NCBI RefSeq assembly: GCF_001427905.1
Contig: NZ_LMEF01000029.1
Coordinates: 186,001 to 250,000, forward strand
From: Flavobacterium sp. Root420
GTDB taxonomy: Bacteria > Bacteroidota > Bacteroidia > Flavobacteriales > Flavobacteriaceae
DNA length: 64,000 nt
Direction of reading: 5' to 3'
The notes under the pieces were generated by a model, which did not search any database, was not told the DNA's origin, and was given only the letters and a program-made list of their open reading frames with translations. Of the stretch, positions 9,363-17,584 are shown in pieces. Every line of letters starts with the position of its first letter. Position 1 is the first letter of the stretch. Made by a program: the position numbers and the translations under genes.

Positions 9363-9612
9363 GATGAAATATTTTTCTACTCAAATTACCAGAGAAATTA
9401 TGTCGAAGTAATAAGTGAATTATTTTGGATGATCTAAAGTTTCGAACCCAAATTCTGAAGGTCGTGATTTTGCTGAGATTTTAATTCTTTAAATGCCTTT
9501 TGCCACGATTGCACCACAAAACTTTACTGGTGAATATCGTTAAAACGCCTTAAGTTTTTGTGGCAAAAAAACTTTGGGCATTTTTATAAAGATTGAAAAC
9601 TGCCTTAAATGC

Positions 9613-9646
9613 AAAAAACCTGCGAATCCTAGGATTTGCAGGTTTT
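9613..9646 (-). terminator. Terminator after tRNA-Tyr
   Basis: A 15-bp stem of AAAACCTGC-type arms (9615-9629 and 9632-9646, one G-T mismatch) ends in TTTTTT on the minus strand, about 67 nt after the tRNA. Confidence 0.75.
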
Positions 9647-9712
9647 ACCACGTTTTTTATGGGTTTTTGAAAAGATTGAAAAAATGACCTTTTTACTTCT
9701 TTTACCTTTTAG

Positions 9713-9793
9713 TGGGGAGAGCAGGATTCGAACCTGCGAAGTTCACACAGCAGATTTACAGTCTGCCCTCGTTGGCCGCTTGAGTATCTCCCC
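9713..9793 (-). tRNA. tRNA-Tyr (GTA)
   Basis: Minus-strand sequence begins GGGGAGA and ends TCTCCCC plus A, giving a perfect 7-bp acceptor stem. The anticodon stem GCAGA/TCTGC encloses CTGTAAA with anticodon GTA. A long variable arm and the T-arm GGTTCGAATCC are present. The 81-nt length fits a class II tRNA. CCA is not encoded. Confidence 0.97.
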
Positions 9794-9929
9794 GATCTCA
9801 GCATTGATGCGCTTTGTTGTTCTAAGCGGTTGCAAATATATAAACGTTTTTGATGTTTACAAACTAAAATCGCACTTAATTTTAAGTTATTTTTGAATTA
9901 ATTTTTAATTAGTTGGTATTGAATAAAAT

Positions 9930-9958
9930 AAAAAAATCTCCACTAGGGAGATTTTTTT
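9930..9958 (-). terminator. Terminator of the TlpA-like gene
   Basis: AAAAATCTCC / GGAGATTTTT hairpin with flanking A and T runs, 22 bp beyond the TlpA-like stop; works in either direction. Confidence 0.75.
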
Positions 9959-9979
9959 ATTTTATGCTGAATATTGTAC

Positions 9980-11146
9980 TTATTTGGCTAAAAGCTCTAA
10001 AATTTTGGCTCTTAATTCAGGACCTCTTAAGTCCTGAGCAACCACTTTTCCTGATGCATCAAGAATAAAAGTTGCCGGAATTGACTGAACTCCATATTGG
10101 GCAGCAATTGGTTCGTCCCAGAATTTTAGGTTCGAAACATGTGTCCAGGTTAAACCATCTTTTGCGATAGCTTCTTTCCACTTGCCAGCTTCTTTATCTA
10201 AAGAAACCCCAATTATATTTAATCCTTTAGCGTGTAATTCTTTGTAAATAGCTACAACATTCGGATTCTCTTTTCTGCATGGTCCACACCATGAAGCCCA
10301 AAAATCAACAATAGTTACTTTTCCTAAACTTTCCTTAAGCGAAACTGCTTTGCCTTCAGGGTTTGGAGCAGAAAAATCTGATCTTCATTTAGCGCTGCCA
10401 ACAGGAGGAGCTGTCGCACCAACTGCAGGCAATTTTGCTGCACCGATTTTTGTTTTGATTTCTTTACCAGGCGTAGTGCTTTTCAATGACTCATCTAATG
10501 AGTTATATAAACTTTCTGCCTTTTTAATATCTGTTGTAGGATCACCTAACATACCTTGAATGATCAATACAGAAATGAACGATTTTGGGTGACCTTCAGC
10601 GTAAGTAAGATATTTCTTTTTAGAATCTGTCTGAACTTCCGTTTGGATAGCCATATATTGTTTCATCAAACCGTTGATAGTTGCAGTATCCTGAGCTTGT
10701 TGAGCTTGTTGCATTTTCTGAGTGTTATTTTTCTGAAAATCAACCAATCTCTTTTGAGTTTTGTTTAGTTCATCCTGAAACTTCACGAACTCTTCATTAC
10801 TGTAAGTACCTGCAATTTTAGATTTGTGAATACTGTCTTTATCAATTGCAACAGTGATTTCTCCTGTTTCTAAGATGAAAGGAATTGGTCCCTGTGCATC
10901 CTGAAGAATTAATGTATGGAAAGCTGGTTCAGCTACTTTTCCTTTTATTTCAAATTTTTCGTTTTCAACTTTTACTGTATCAAGGGCAACTGTCATTTTT
11001 GTTGTTGGGTCCTGACCTTGAAGAATGATTGTTTTTCCGTTCGCAATTCCTTTTGCAGTTCCTGTAATTAGGTACTCTCCGTCTTTAACTTTGCTGCATG
11101 AAATAATCGCTACAGAAGCTGTAAGTAAAAAAAATATTTTTTTCAT
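9980..11146 (-). pseudogene. TlpA-like thiol-disulfide lipoprotein with DUF4369-type N-domain, interrupted by in-frame TGA
   Basis: A periplasmic redox protein. The N-terminal lipobox is AIISC (Cys at about 17) and is followed by a DUF4369-like beta domain and a helical linker. The C-terminal half is a complete thioredoxin/TlpA domain with DFWASWCGPC as the CXXC active site and a SIPATF cis-Pro motif. A TGA codon at 10387-10385 splits the two parts without changing frame. The expected linker VGATAP-DFSAPNPEG carries about nine extra codons (PVGSAK, stop, RS). The first part (10385-11146) would give a 253-aa protein lacking the active site, and the second (9980-10384) has no Met codon. Either the gene is dead, the stop is read through, or the assembly is wrong here. 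Confidence 0.8.
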
Positions 11147-11180
11147 TATTAAATATTAATTAGTTAATTGATTTGTGCAA

Positions 11181-11188
11181 CAAAAGTA
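11181..11188 (-). promoter_or_regulatory. -7 box of the TlpA-like gene
   Basis: TACTTTTG on the minus strand, 35 nt before the ATG, matches TAnnTTTG. No convincing -33 TTG is seen. Confidence 0.5.
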
Positions 11189-11353
11189 TCTAAAAATATA
11201 AAACAGAAAGAATTTTGTAACCTAAAATTTTGTTATAGTTTTTATGACCTTAATGTCCCTAATATCAAGGGATTTGTTTGTTTTGTTCCATTTAAAACTA
11301 TTAAATATATTTTTATTTTGATAAAAAACCGACGATTTCTTAATTTTTAGGCA

Positions 11354-11385
11354 TAAAAAAAGCACTCTATTATCAGAGTGCTTTT
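11354..11385 (-). terminator. Terminator of the J-domain gene
   Basis: Perfect 11-bp stem AAAAGCACTCT / AGAGTGCTTTT, 20 bp beyond the J-domain gene stop, followed by T residues on the minus strand. Confidence 0.8.
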
Positions 11386-11405
11386 GGGTATATAATAGTA
11401 AAAAA

Positions 11406-11846
11406 CTATTCTTGATTTGTTTTCTTTCTCCAGGTAAAAGAGTTCAAAATGTGTCTTTTTGCGAATCTTCCAGGAGAGTCAGCGTTAACCATTTTTACGT
11501 AAGTTGCTTTAGGAACACTGATGTATTCATAAACACTTCCGTTAGAGAAATCGATAATTAAACGGCCTTCAACAAATTTATAATCAGTAATTGAACAAGT
11601 TGAAATCGTTTCTGTATATTCAGGTAAATTTGCTTTAATCGTTTCAGGATTAATACTTACCAAAAAGTGATAAGCTTCAATAATCGCTTTACTTTTTTCT
11701 TCAGCTGCTTTCAAACCAGCATCATCACCTTGAAATTTATCAGGATGAGATTCTTTCATTGCATTACGGTAAATGGTTTTTAAATCTTTTAACTCAGCAG
11801 TTTTTTCTACGTTTAGTAACTTGCGGTATTCAACTATTTTTTTCAT
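11406..11846 (-). CDS. J-domain protein with C-terminal KTSC domain
   Basis: 146-aa cytoplasmic protein. Residues about 5-65 are a DnaJ J-domain with the HPD tripeptide at 34-36, which stimulates the ATPase of DnaK. Residues about 75-140 form a KTSC domain (FSNGSVYEYISVP, then AKRHI), a small fold found alone or beside nucleic-acid or chaperone-linked domains and of unclear function. No zinc-finger or client-binding DnaJ domains are present, so KTSC may be the client-targeting part. A -7 box TACCTTTG lies at 11924-11917 on the minus strand, and a terminator follows. It appears to be a single-gene transcript. Confidence 0.88.
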   Translation of the reverse strand: MKKIVEYRKLLNVEKTAELKDLKTIYRNAMKESHPDKFQGDDAGLKAAEEKSKAIIEAYHFLVSINPETIKANLPEYTETISTCSITDYKFVEGRLIIDFSNGSVYEYISVPKATYVKMVNADSPGRFAKRHILNSFTWRKKTNQE

Positions 11847-11987
11847 AAATAAAAGGTAACGTATTGTCTATTAGTTTGAAATGAGTGTTTTATACTTCAA
11901 AACGACAAATTTTTTGCAAAGGTACACTTTTTTTTAACTTTTTACTTTTGAAGCAAAAAATATTCAAAAAAATAAAGTATGCGTGTT

Positions 11988-12115
11988 GATTTTACCGCAA
12001 AGTGCGCAAAGTTTTTTTGCTTTTGTAATGTTTCATAAATCAAAAAGTTCGCAAAGCTGTATGGTAAGCTTTGCGAACTTTGCGTAAACCTTTGTGTTCT
12101 TTGTGGTTAAATTTG
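11988..12115. repeat. Flavobacterial inverted-repeat element (GCAAAG family)
   Basis: Outer arms TTTACCGCAAAG and CTTTGTGGTTAA are approximately complementary. Within them is a perfect 13-bp hairpin AGTTCGCAAAGCT / AGCTTTGCGAACT (12046-12058 and 12067-12079). The unit GCAAAGT is repeated several times. It fills most of the gap between 11847 and 12160, which otherwise contains no gene. Confidence 0.7.
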
Positions 12116-12160
12116 TTCACATTTCAACTTGAACATGAAAAGAAAAACCTGAAACAAAAT

Positions 12161-12412
12161 TTACTTATTTTCCGGTTTATGATTGGCCTTATCGAAGTTT
12201 TTAGACTTCTTTGGATATTTATCATAACTGATATCACTTGGGTTTTCGATTACCGATTTAATGGTAACCCAGTCTCCAAGATTAAAATTGGAATGCGCCA
12301 TTTTATAATCTAAAAGATATTCCCCACAAAAATAATTGTTGTTTTCATCTTTTTCGATGATACCGGTATACACTCCTTTTTGAGGCATTTTTTCTTGTGA
12401 ATCTTTAGACAT
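12161..12412 (-). CDS. Conserved hypothetical 83-aa protein
   Basis: Small acidic-to-neutral soluble protein with strands such as KGVYTGIIEKD and FNLGDWVTIKSVI and a charged C-terminal tail. No motif is recognised. It is credible as a gene because it has a clean ATG, a -7 box TAACTTTG at 12446-12439 on the minus strand and a divergent neighbour with its own promoter. The layout, a short beta domain with GDWV, hints at a small binding module, but no function can be given. Confidence 0.65.
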   Translation of the reverse strand: MSKDSQEKMPQKGVYTGIIEKDENNNYFCGEYLLDYKMAHSNFNLGDWVTIKSVIENPSDISYDKYPKKSKNFDKANHKPENK

Positions 12413-12487
12413 AACTTTTAAAATTTAAATTGATGCAGCAAAGTTAAGCATTTTATGTTTGTTTTAGGGAGTTCGCGACAATCTCAG

Positions 12488-12495
12488 TATATTTG
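12488..12495 (+). promoter_or_regulatory. -7 box, near-leaderless promoter
   Basis: TATATTTG lies 3 nt before the ATG at 12499, so the transcript should begin at or very near the start codon. A TTG at 12459-12461 is at a longer spacing than usual. Confidence 0.5.
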
Positions 12496-12498
12496 CAT

Positions 12499-13038
12499 AT
12501 GCAAAAAAACTTTAAGCCACATCCAAATTCATTTAAAAATACCTTTTGTGTTTTTCATGAAGTGCTTCCAGATGAAATTGCCGGTTTAAAAAAACAGTTC
12601 GAAAGTAAAGCGGGAAGTGCCTATTATTATACTGAGGCAGGAATGTATCGGGTTTCGAATCATTGGGGAAGATTAGCCAACAGTAAATGGCGTTTGGTTG
12701 CCATGGAACCTGAAACTCCTTCGAAAACTAAAATTGGTTTTGCAGCCTGGAGCGAATTTCATCCGGATAATGCCGAAGAAAAATTATATTATATTGAAGC
12801 TGATTTTGATAAAAACACGGTACTCTATCAGCATAAAGATAATCCGCTCTATGATAATAAAGCAATTCTGAGAACAAGTTTTGAAACCACAAAACGCATT
12901 AAGCAAATTCGGAATTTGCAGCAATTAACTTCCTGGGCAAAACATTTTGATGAAGATATTGATGTTTTGAGGAGAACGATTATTACGGAATTGATTTATA
13001 CCGAGAAAACTTTAGAAGAAATTAAAAGAAAAATATAA
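12499..13038 (+). CDS. Conserved hypothetical protein
   Basis: 179-aa soluble protein of unknown function with aromatic-rich strands (YYYTEAGMYRVSNHWGRLANSKW) near residues 35-57 and a helical, lysine-rich C-terminus (EKTLEEIKRKI). No catalytic signature is recognised. The ATG at 12499 is chosen over a TTG two codons upstream because the TTG is part of the -7 box. Its TAA overlaps the ATG of the next small gene (TAATG), so the two are probably translated together. Confidence 0.75.
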   Translation: MQKNFKPHPNSFKNTFCVFHEVLPDEIAGLKKQFESKAGSAYYYTEAGMYRVSNHWGRLANSKWRLVAMEPETPSKTKIGFAAWSEFHPDNAEEKLYYIEADFDKNTVLYQHKDNPLYDNKAILRTSFETTKRIKQIRNLQQLTSWAKHFDEDIDVLRRTIITELIYTEKTLEEIKRKI

Positions 13039-13184
13039 TGGGACGCAACAACGAAAGAAATATCAAGAAACACAACGACAAATTGCACAAAGCCCAAAAC
13101 AAAGTAAAACAGGCTGAAATTGCACGTAAAGAAAAGCTGAAAGAAATTATAAAAAAGTTCAACGAAGATAAAGCGCAAGAATAA
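13038..13184 (+). CDS. Small lysine-rich protein (48 aa)
   Basis: Begins at the ATG overlapping the stop of the upstream gene (TAATG). The product is 48 residues of almost pure charged helix: MGRNNERNIKKHNDKLHK at the start, then KQAEIARKEKLKE and IIKKFNEDKAQE at the end. No hydrophobic core or signal is present, suggesting a nucleic-acid- or ribosome-associated helix or a coiled coil. It falls below typical ORF size limits, but the coupling and uniform composition support it. Confidence 0.6.
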   Translation: MGRNNERNIKKHNDKLHKAQNKVKQAEIARKEKLKEIIKKFNEDKAQE

Positions 13185-13189
13185 AAAAG

Positions 13190-13305
13190 TATCAAGTTTT
13201 CTTTGTTTCAAGTTTCAAGTTGTGGAAACCTGAAACCTGATACGAGTCTTTAGCTGAATTGGTAAAGCAAACTTGAAACCTGAAACCTGAAACAAAAAAT
13301 AACAA
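13190..13305. repeat. Tandem CCTGAAA / TTTCAAG repeat tract
   Basis: Units such as GTTTCAAGTTTCAAGTT on the left and AACCTGAAACCTGAAAC on the right form a degenerate inverted pair spanning the gap between two genes. Such heptamer tracts are common between flavobacterial genes. Confidence 0.6.
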
Positions 13306-13310
13306 TATAT

Positions 13311-13538
13311 ATGAAATTTGAAAATTTAAAAGTAAGTGTGCAGGAAATCATTGATTTAATCGCTGCAAAACAAGACAGGGAAGCTAATAATAAATTGCTT
13401 GATGTGAGCGATGTTTTAGACGAAATGCTGGATCATGCCGAAGAAGATGAAGAATTAAGGGAAATCAGCAGATATCAGGTTTTATTGAATCAGCTGCATG
13501 TTAAGATAAATGGAGAAGAGGCAGTTGATGGAGAATAA
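13311..13538 (+). CDS. Small acidic hypothetical protein
   Basis: 75-aa acidic helical protein (DVLDEMLDHAEEDEELREI), possibly a short coiled-coil. No family recognised. Its 3' end overlaps the start of the YchJ-like gene, indicating an operon. Confidence 0.7.
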   Translation: MKFENLKVSVQEIIDLIAAKQDREANNKLLDVSDVLDEMLDHAEEDEELREISRYQVLLNQLHVKINGEEAVDGE

Positions 13539-13908
13539 AAAGTGTTTTTGCGATACTGGTTTGTTGTTTGACAATTGTTGTGGATTGTATCTTCAAAATA
13601 ATCAAAAAGCACCAACTGCATTGGCATTGATGCGTTCTCGCTATTCGGCGTATGCCACTCATAATGCCGATTACCTTCTCGAAACAACTCATATTTCAGA
13701 AAGACCATATTATTCAAAAACAGAAATTCTAAAATGGGCAACTTCCAATAAATGGCAAAAACTAGAAGTTCTAAGTTTTAGCGAAAATACAGTGGAGTTT
13801 AAAGCTTATTTTTTAGATTCAAATGGAAGACCTCAAACGCATTATGAATTTTCGACTTTTAAACAGGAGAATAATGCATGGTATTATGTTGATGGAAAGT
13901 TTGAATAA
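13528..13908 (+). CDS. YchJ-like SEC-C motif protein
   Basis: 126-aa protein of the YchJ/UPF0225 family. The N-terminal zinc-binding SEC-C-like motif is CFC followed by CCGLY; the conserved core ALALMRSRYSAYA and the C-terminal NTF2-like strand region with WYYVDG follow. The ATG at 13528, giving MENKKCFC, places the motif at the N-terminus as is usual for the family. An in-frame ATG at 13510 is possible but would add six residues inside the upstream gene. It overlaps that gene by 11 bp. Function unknown; the zinc motif suggests protein interaction. Confidence 0.85.
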   Translation: MENKKCFCDTGLLFDNCCGLYLQNNQKAPTALALMRSRYSAYATHNADYLLETTHISERPYYSKTEILKWATSNKWQKLEVLSFSENTVEFKAYFLDSNGRPQTHYEFSTFKQENNAWYYVDGKFE

Positions 13909-14014
13909 TTGACAGAATTTGCCTCGGTTTTAACTGCTTTTTCCCCAATATTTTAACTAAAAATTAATAAACGTTTCTTTTTTCGTAATTCTAAAATAGT
14001 GTAATTTTAGAATT

Positions 14015-15133
14015 ATGAAAAACGAATTTAAAAAAGGTTTTTATTTTAAGTCGTACGAAGCCCCATTTCAGTCTCCGTTTGAAAAACTTTTTGGCATTTT
14101 CAAAGAGCTTATCACCCATACTTCGGGCGATTTTGATGAAGCTATAGATTGGCTTCGGGAGTTAGATAAGGAATATAAACTGACCGATGAGAACTACAGT
14201 ATCGATGATTTTATCGAAGATTTAAAAAAGAAAGGTTACATAAAAGATGAAGCAAAACCCGATGGCACGTCTGGTTTTGGAATTACTGCTAAAACAGAAA
14301 GAGCGATCAGACAACAAGCCCTGGATCAGATTTTCGGCAATTTGAAACGCTCCGGAAATGGAAATCATAAAACCAAACATGCCGGAAATGGCGATGAACA
14401 TACCGGAGAATTTCGTGAGTTTAATTTTGGCGACGGTTTAGAGCGTATTGCGTTAACTGAAAGTTTGCGTAATGCACAGATCAACAATGGCGTAGAAAGT
14501 TTTATGCTGACCGAAAATGATTTGGTTGTAGAGGAAACGCAATACAAAGCTCAAATGAGCACGGTTTTGATGATTGATATTAGCCACAGTATGATTTTGT
14601 ACGGCGAAGACCGAATCACGCCGGCCAAAAAAGTGGCTATGGCTTTGGCCGAATTAATCACAACACGTTATCCAAAAGATACATTGGATATTTTGGTTTT
14701 CGGAAACGATGCCTGGACGATTCCAATTAAGGATTTGCCTTATTTACAAGTTGGTCCTTATCATACCAATACGGTTGCCGGACTTCAATTAGCGATGGAT
14801 ATTTTGCGCAGAAAGCGAAATACCAACAAACAAATTTTTATGATTACCGACGGAAAACCAAGTTGCGTGCGCGAACGCGACGGTTCCTATTACATGAACA
14901 GTAACGGACTTGACGAGTATATAGTCGATAAATGTTACACACAGGCACAGCAAGCCAGAAAATTACATATTCCAATTACGACTTTTATGATTGCAAACGA
15001 TCCTTATTTACAGCGTTTTGTGAATCATTTTACAGAAGCCAACCAGGGAAAAGCATTTTATACCGGACTGAAAGGTTTGGGTGAAATGATTTTTGAAGAT
15101 TATGAAACAAATAGAAAAAAGAGAGTGAGGTAG
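14015..15133 (+). CDS. VWA-domain protein paired with MoxR-type ATPase
   Basis: 372 aa. The N-terminal third is helical and charged. A von Willebrand A domain begins near residue 180 with the metal-binding MIDAS signature DISHS (188-192), the loop Thr in YHTNTVAGL and FMITDGKPS as the third metal-site region. There is no signal peptide or membrane span, so it is cytoplasmic. It is followed after 121 bp by a MoxR/Mg-chelatase-like AAA+ ATPase. Such pairs act as metal- or cofactor-insertion or disassembly chaperones, with the VWA protein as adaptor. The actual client is unknown. Confidence 0.88.
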   Translation: MKNEFKKGFYFKSYEAPFQSPFEKLFGIFKELITHTSGDFDEAIDWLRELDKEYKLTDENYSIDDFIEDLKKKGYIKDEAKPDGTSGFGITAKTERAIRQQALDQIFGNLKRSGNGNHKTKHAGNGDEHTGEFREFNFGDGLERIALTESLRNAQINNGVESFMLTENDLVVEETQYKAQMSTVLMIDISHSMILYGEDRITPAKKVAMALAELITTRYPKDTLDILVFGNDAWTIPIKDLPYLQVGPYHTNTVAGLQLAMDILRRKRNTNKQIFMITDGKPSCVRERDGSYYMNSNGLDEYIVDKCYTQAQQARKLHIPITTFMIANDPYLQRFVNHFTEANQGKAFYTGLKGLGEMIFEDYETNRKKRVR

Positions 15134-15151
15134 TTTTCAGTCGCAGTCTCG

Positions 15152-15181
15152 GTGTAGAGGAGCACAGCGGTGCGTCTACAC
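15152..15181. repeat. REP-like palindrome, copy 1
   Basis: GTGTAGA and TCTACAC arms with an inner GCAC/GTGC pair form a 30-bp hairpin. A diverged copy sits at 38069-38090. It separates the VWA and ATPase genes and could modulate read-through. Confidence 0.6.
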
Positions 15182-15254
15182 ACAATAATGACTCAATGCT
15201 TAGCTTCTTCTAAAGAAAAAAATAAAACAAACAACAAACAGATATTTCATAAAA

Positions 15255-16718
15255 ATGGAAATAAATAATATAAAAACACTCGGTCAATTAAAGGCTTCAG
15301 GATATAAGAGCATTAGCATTAAAGATGAATTGCGAAATAATCTTCGTGAAAAAATCAAATCTGGAACGCCCATTTTTGAAGGTGTTCATGGTTTTGAAAA
15401 CACGGTAATTCCAGAATTGGAACGCGCTATTTTATCTCGTCATAACATCAATTTATTGGGACTTCGAGGTCAGGCGAAAACCCGTTTGGCGCGTAAAATG
15501 ATCGAATTATTAGATGAATATATTCCGTTTGTTACGGGTTCAGAAATTAATGACGATCCATTAAACCCGATTTCGCGTTTTGCAAAAGATTTGATTGTTG
15601 AAAAAGGAGATGAAATGCCAATTTCATGGTTGCACAGAAGCGAACGTTTCTTCGAAAAATTAGCCACGCCAGATGTAACGGTGGCCGATTTAATTGGAGA
15701 TGTAGATCCAATAAAAGCAGCGAATCTAAAATTGTCGTACGCTGACGATCGTGTGATTCACTTCGGGATGATTCCACGAGCGAATCGTTCTATTTTTGTA
15801 ATCAACGAATTACCCGATTTACAAGCCAGAATTCAGGTGGCTTTATTTAATATTTTACAGGAAGGTGATATTCAGATTAGAGGATTTAAGTTGAGAATGC
15901 CGCTGGATATGCAATTTGTATTTACAGCCAATCCGGAAGATTATACCAATAGAGGAAGTATTGTAACGCCTCTTAAAGATAGAATTGGTTCTCAAATCCT
16001 AACGCATTATCCCGAGAGTGTTGCCATTGCACGAACTATTACAGAGCAGGAAGCGAAACTGGATGAAACGCAAAGTGAAATTGTTTATGTGCCAAGTCTG
16101 GCTAAAGATATTTTAGAGCAAATTAGTTTCGAAGCACGAGACAGCGAATATATAGATAATAAAAGCGGTGTAAGTGCCAGAATGAGCATCACGGCTTTTG
16201 AGAATTTAATCAGTACGTCAGAGCGTCGTGCCTTGAAAGCCGGAGTGGATCATACGATTTTACGTTTGTCTGATTTCATCGGAATTATCCCGGCAATTAC
16301 TGGAAAAGTAGAATTGGTTTATGAAGGAGAGCAGGAGGGAGCGGCTGCTGTGGCACAAAATTTAATTGGTTCTGCGATTCGAACTTTGTTTCCGGATTTG
16401 TTTCCGAAAATTGAAAAATTGGAAAAACCGGGAGAAAAAACGCCTTATTCTGATTTGATAGAATGGTTTTTTGCAGAAAGCGGTTTCGAATTGTTAGACG
16501 ATGCTTCGGATGCAGAATATCAAAATATTTTAGATGAAGTAACGCCGTTAGATACTTTATTGAAAAAATATCAGCCTCAATTAGATAAAAAAGACCACTA
16601 TTTCATGAAAGAATTTATTTTATGGGCTCTGGTCGAATATAAAAAATTAAGCAAAGATCGTTTTGCGCAAGGGCATCAGTTTAAAGATATGTACGGAAGT
16701 TATATTAGTAAACTATAA
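15255..16718 (+). CDS. MoxR/Mg-chelatase-like AAA+ ATPase
   Basis: 487-aa AAA+ ATPase. The Walker A motif GLRGQAKT is at 69-76. The Walker B region is SIFVINELPDL, with Asn-Glu in place of the usual Asp-Glu. FTANPEDY corresponds to sensor 1, followed by the arginine-finger region PLKDRIGSQI. This is the class that partners with VWA proteins, as in RavA-ViaA and BchI-BchD. The C-terminal region about 390-487 is helical and family-specific. It belongs with the VWA gene just upstream in one transcription unit. It probably remodels a metalloprotein or complex; the substrate is not visible. Confidence 0.88.
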   Translation: MEINNIKTLGQLKASGYKSISIKDELRNNLREKIKSGTPIFEGVHGFENTVIPELERAILSRHNINLLGLRGQAKTRLARKMIELLDEYIPFVTGSEINDDPLNPISRFAKDLIVEKGDEMPISWLHRSERFFEKLATPDVTVADLIGDVDPIKAANLKLSYADDRVIHFGMIPRANRSIFVINELPDLQARIQVALFNILQEGDIQIRGFKLRMPLDMQFVFTANPEDYTNRGSIVTPLKDRIGSQILTHYPESVAIARTITEQEAKLDETQSEIVYVPSLAKDILEQISFEARDSEYIDNKSGVSARMSITAFENLISTSERRALKAGVDHTILRLSDFIGIIPAITGKVELVYEGEQEGAAAVAQNLIGSAIRTLFPDLFPKIEKLEKPGEKTPYSDLIEWFFAESGFELLDDASDAEYQNILDEVTPLDTLLKKYQPQLDKKDHYFMKEFILWALVEYKKLSKDRFAQGHQFKDMYGSYISKL

Positions 16719-16727
16719 TTTCTTACT

Positions 16728-17486
16728 ATGAAAAAAAATCTTCTTTCATTCCTTATTTTCTTTTTGACATTCAGTTCATTTGCATGTGTTTGTGCATCTC
16801 AAAACATTACTGAAAAATACATTGAATCTGATTTTGTTGCAAATATTACGATTATTAAAATCTATCCAAATGATAAGAATTCATATCGTTATAAAGCAGA
16901 TATAAAAATAAATGAACTATTTAAAGGTGTTAAACTAAAGTCCATATATGTTAATGGAAGAAGTGATGGAGGTATGGGGACATCTTGTGATATCTTTATT
17001 CCAGTGAATACAAAATTAATAGCCTATGCTCATAAAAACCAAGAAGGTTTTTATGAGGTAGGTATGTGTTCAGGACTTTTTTATTTGAATAAAAAAGGAG
17101 TAAAACCAAATCCTGAACTAGATATACTAAAAACTTTTAAATTAGAAAGAATAAATTTCACAGATAAAACTAAGTATCGTGAAATAAGTAATTCAAGTCT
17201 TGAGCTGGAAAAATATAAAGGAATTCAACTTAAAAAGAGTTATGGTATTTATGAAATAACTTTTGCTTCAAATTTAGAAATTAAAGAAGTTAAAGAAATT
17301 AGTGGATTTGATAATCCTATTGATGAAGAACTTGTTGCTATTTTAAAAAACACTAAATGGTCAAGTAATAGTCAATTACAAGTAAAAAATCAAGTCGTTG
17401 ATAACACTAAATTTGTAATTGGATTTTATTATTATAAAGCAGAAAAAGGAAATAAAAGTTTTATTAGTAGTTTCTACCTCTATTAA
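16728..17486 (+). CDS. Secreted protein with TIMP/netrin-like N-terminal CxC
   Basis: 252 aa with a signal peptide ending FSSFA. Cleavage there would leave a mature N-terminus CVCAS. An N-terminal Cys-x-Cys followed by a beta-rich domain with later Cys residues (TSCDIF and GMCSGLF) is the layout of netrin/TIMP-like (NTR) domains, and the NELFKG and TKLIAYA segments fit bacterial members. The C-terminal half (about 150-252) is a separate alpha/beta domain with no recognised family. Its codon use and AT content look higher than its neighbours. The NTR assignment is inference from motif placement. Confidence 0.6.
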   Translation: MKKNLLSFLIFFLTFSSFACVCASQNITEKYIESDFVANITIIKIYPNDKNSYRYKADIKINELFKGVKLKSIYVNGRSDGGMGTSCDIFIPVNTKLIAYAHKNQEGFYEVGMCSGLFYLNKKGVKPNPELDILKTFKLERINFTDKTKYREISNSSLELEKYKGIQLKKSYGIYEITFASNLEIKEVKEISGFDNPIDEELVAILKNTKWSSNSQLQVKNQVVDNTKFVIGFYYYKAEKGNKSFISSFYLY

Positions 17487-17584
17487 TAAATTTTTGTTTT
17501 TTATTTGTTGAATATAAAGCCATTACCAGTTTTATTTCTTCTACCTTGCTCCGTTGGCTGTATTTGCAGTTTCCCAAAAACAAA

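Noticed and set aside
10385..10387. Selenocysteine at the TGA
   Set aside because: The TGA is in a linker, not an active site; the CXXC is intact downstream, and no SECIS-like hairpin is evident.
11168..11350. 60-codon plus-strand ORF downstream of the TlpA promoter
   Set aside because: Starts in the promoter of the opposite gene and has low-complexity content.
12071..12313. 80-codon plus-strand ORF
   Set aside because: Runs through a repeat hairpin and antisense to the conserved 83-aa gene.
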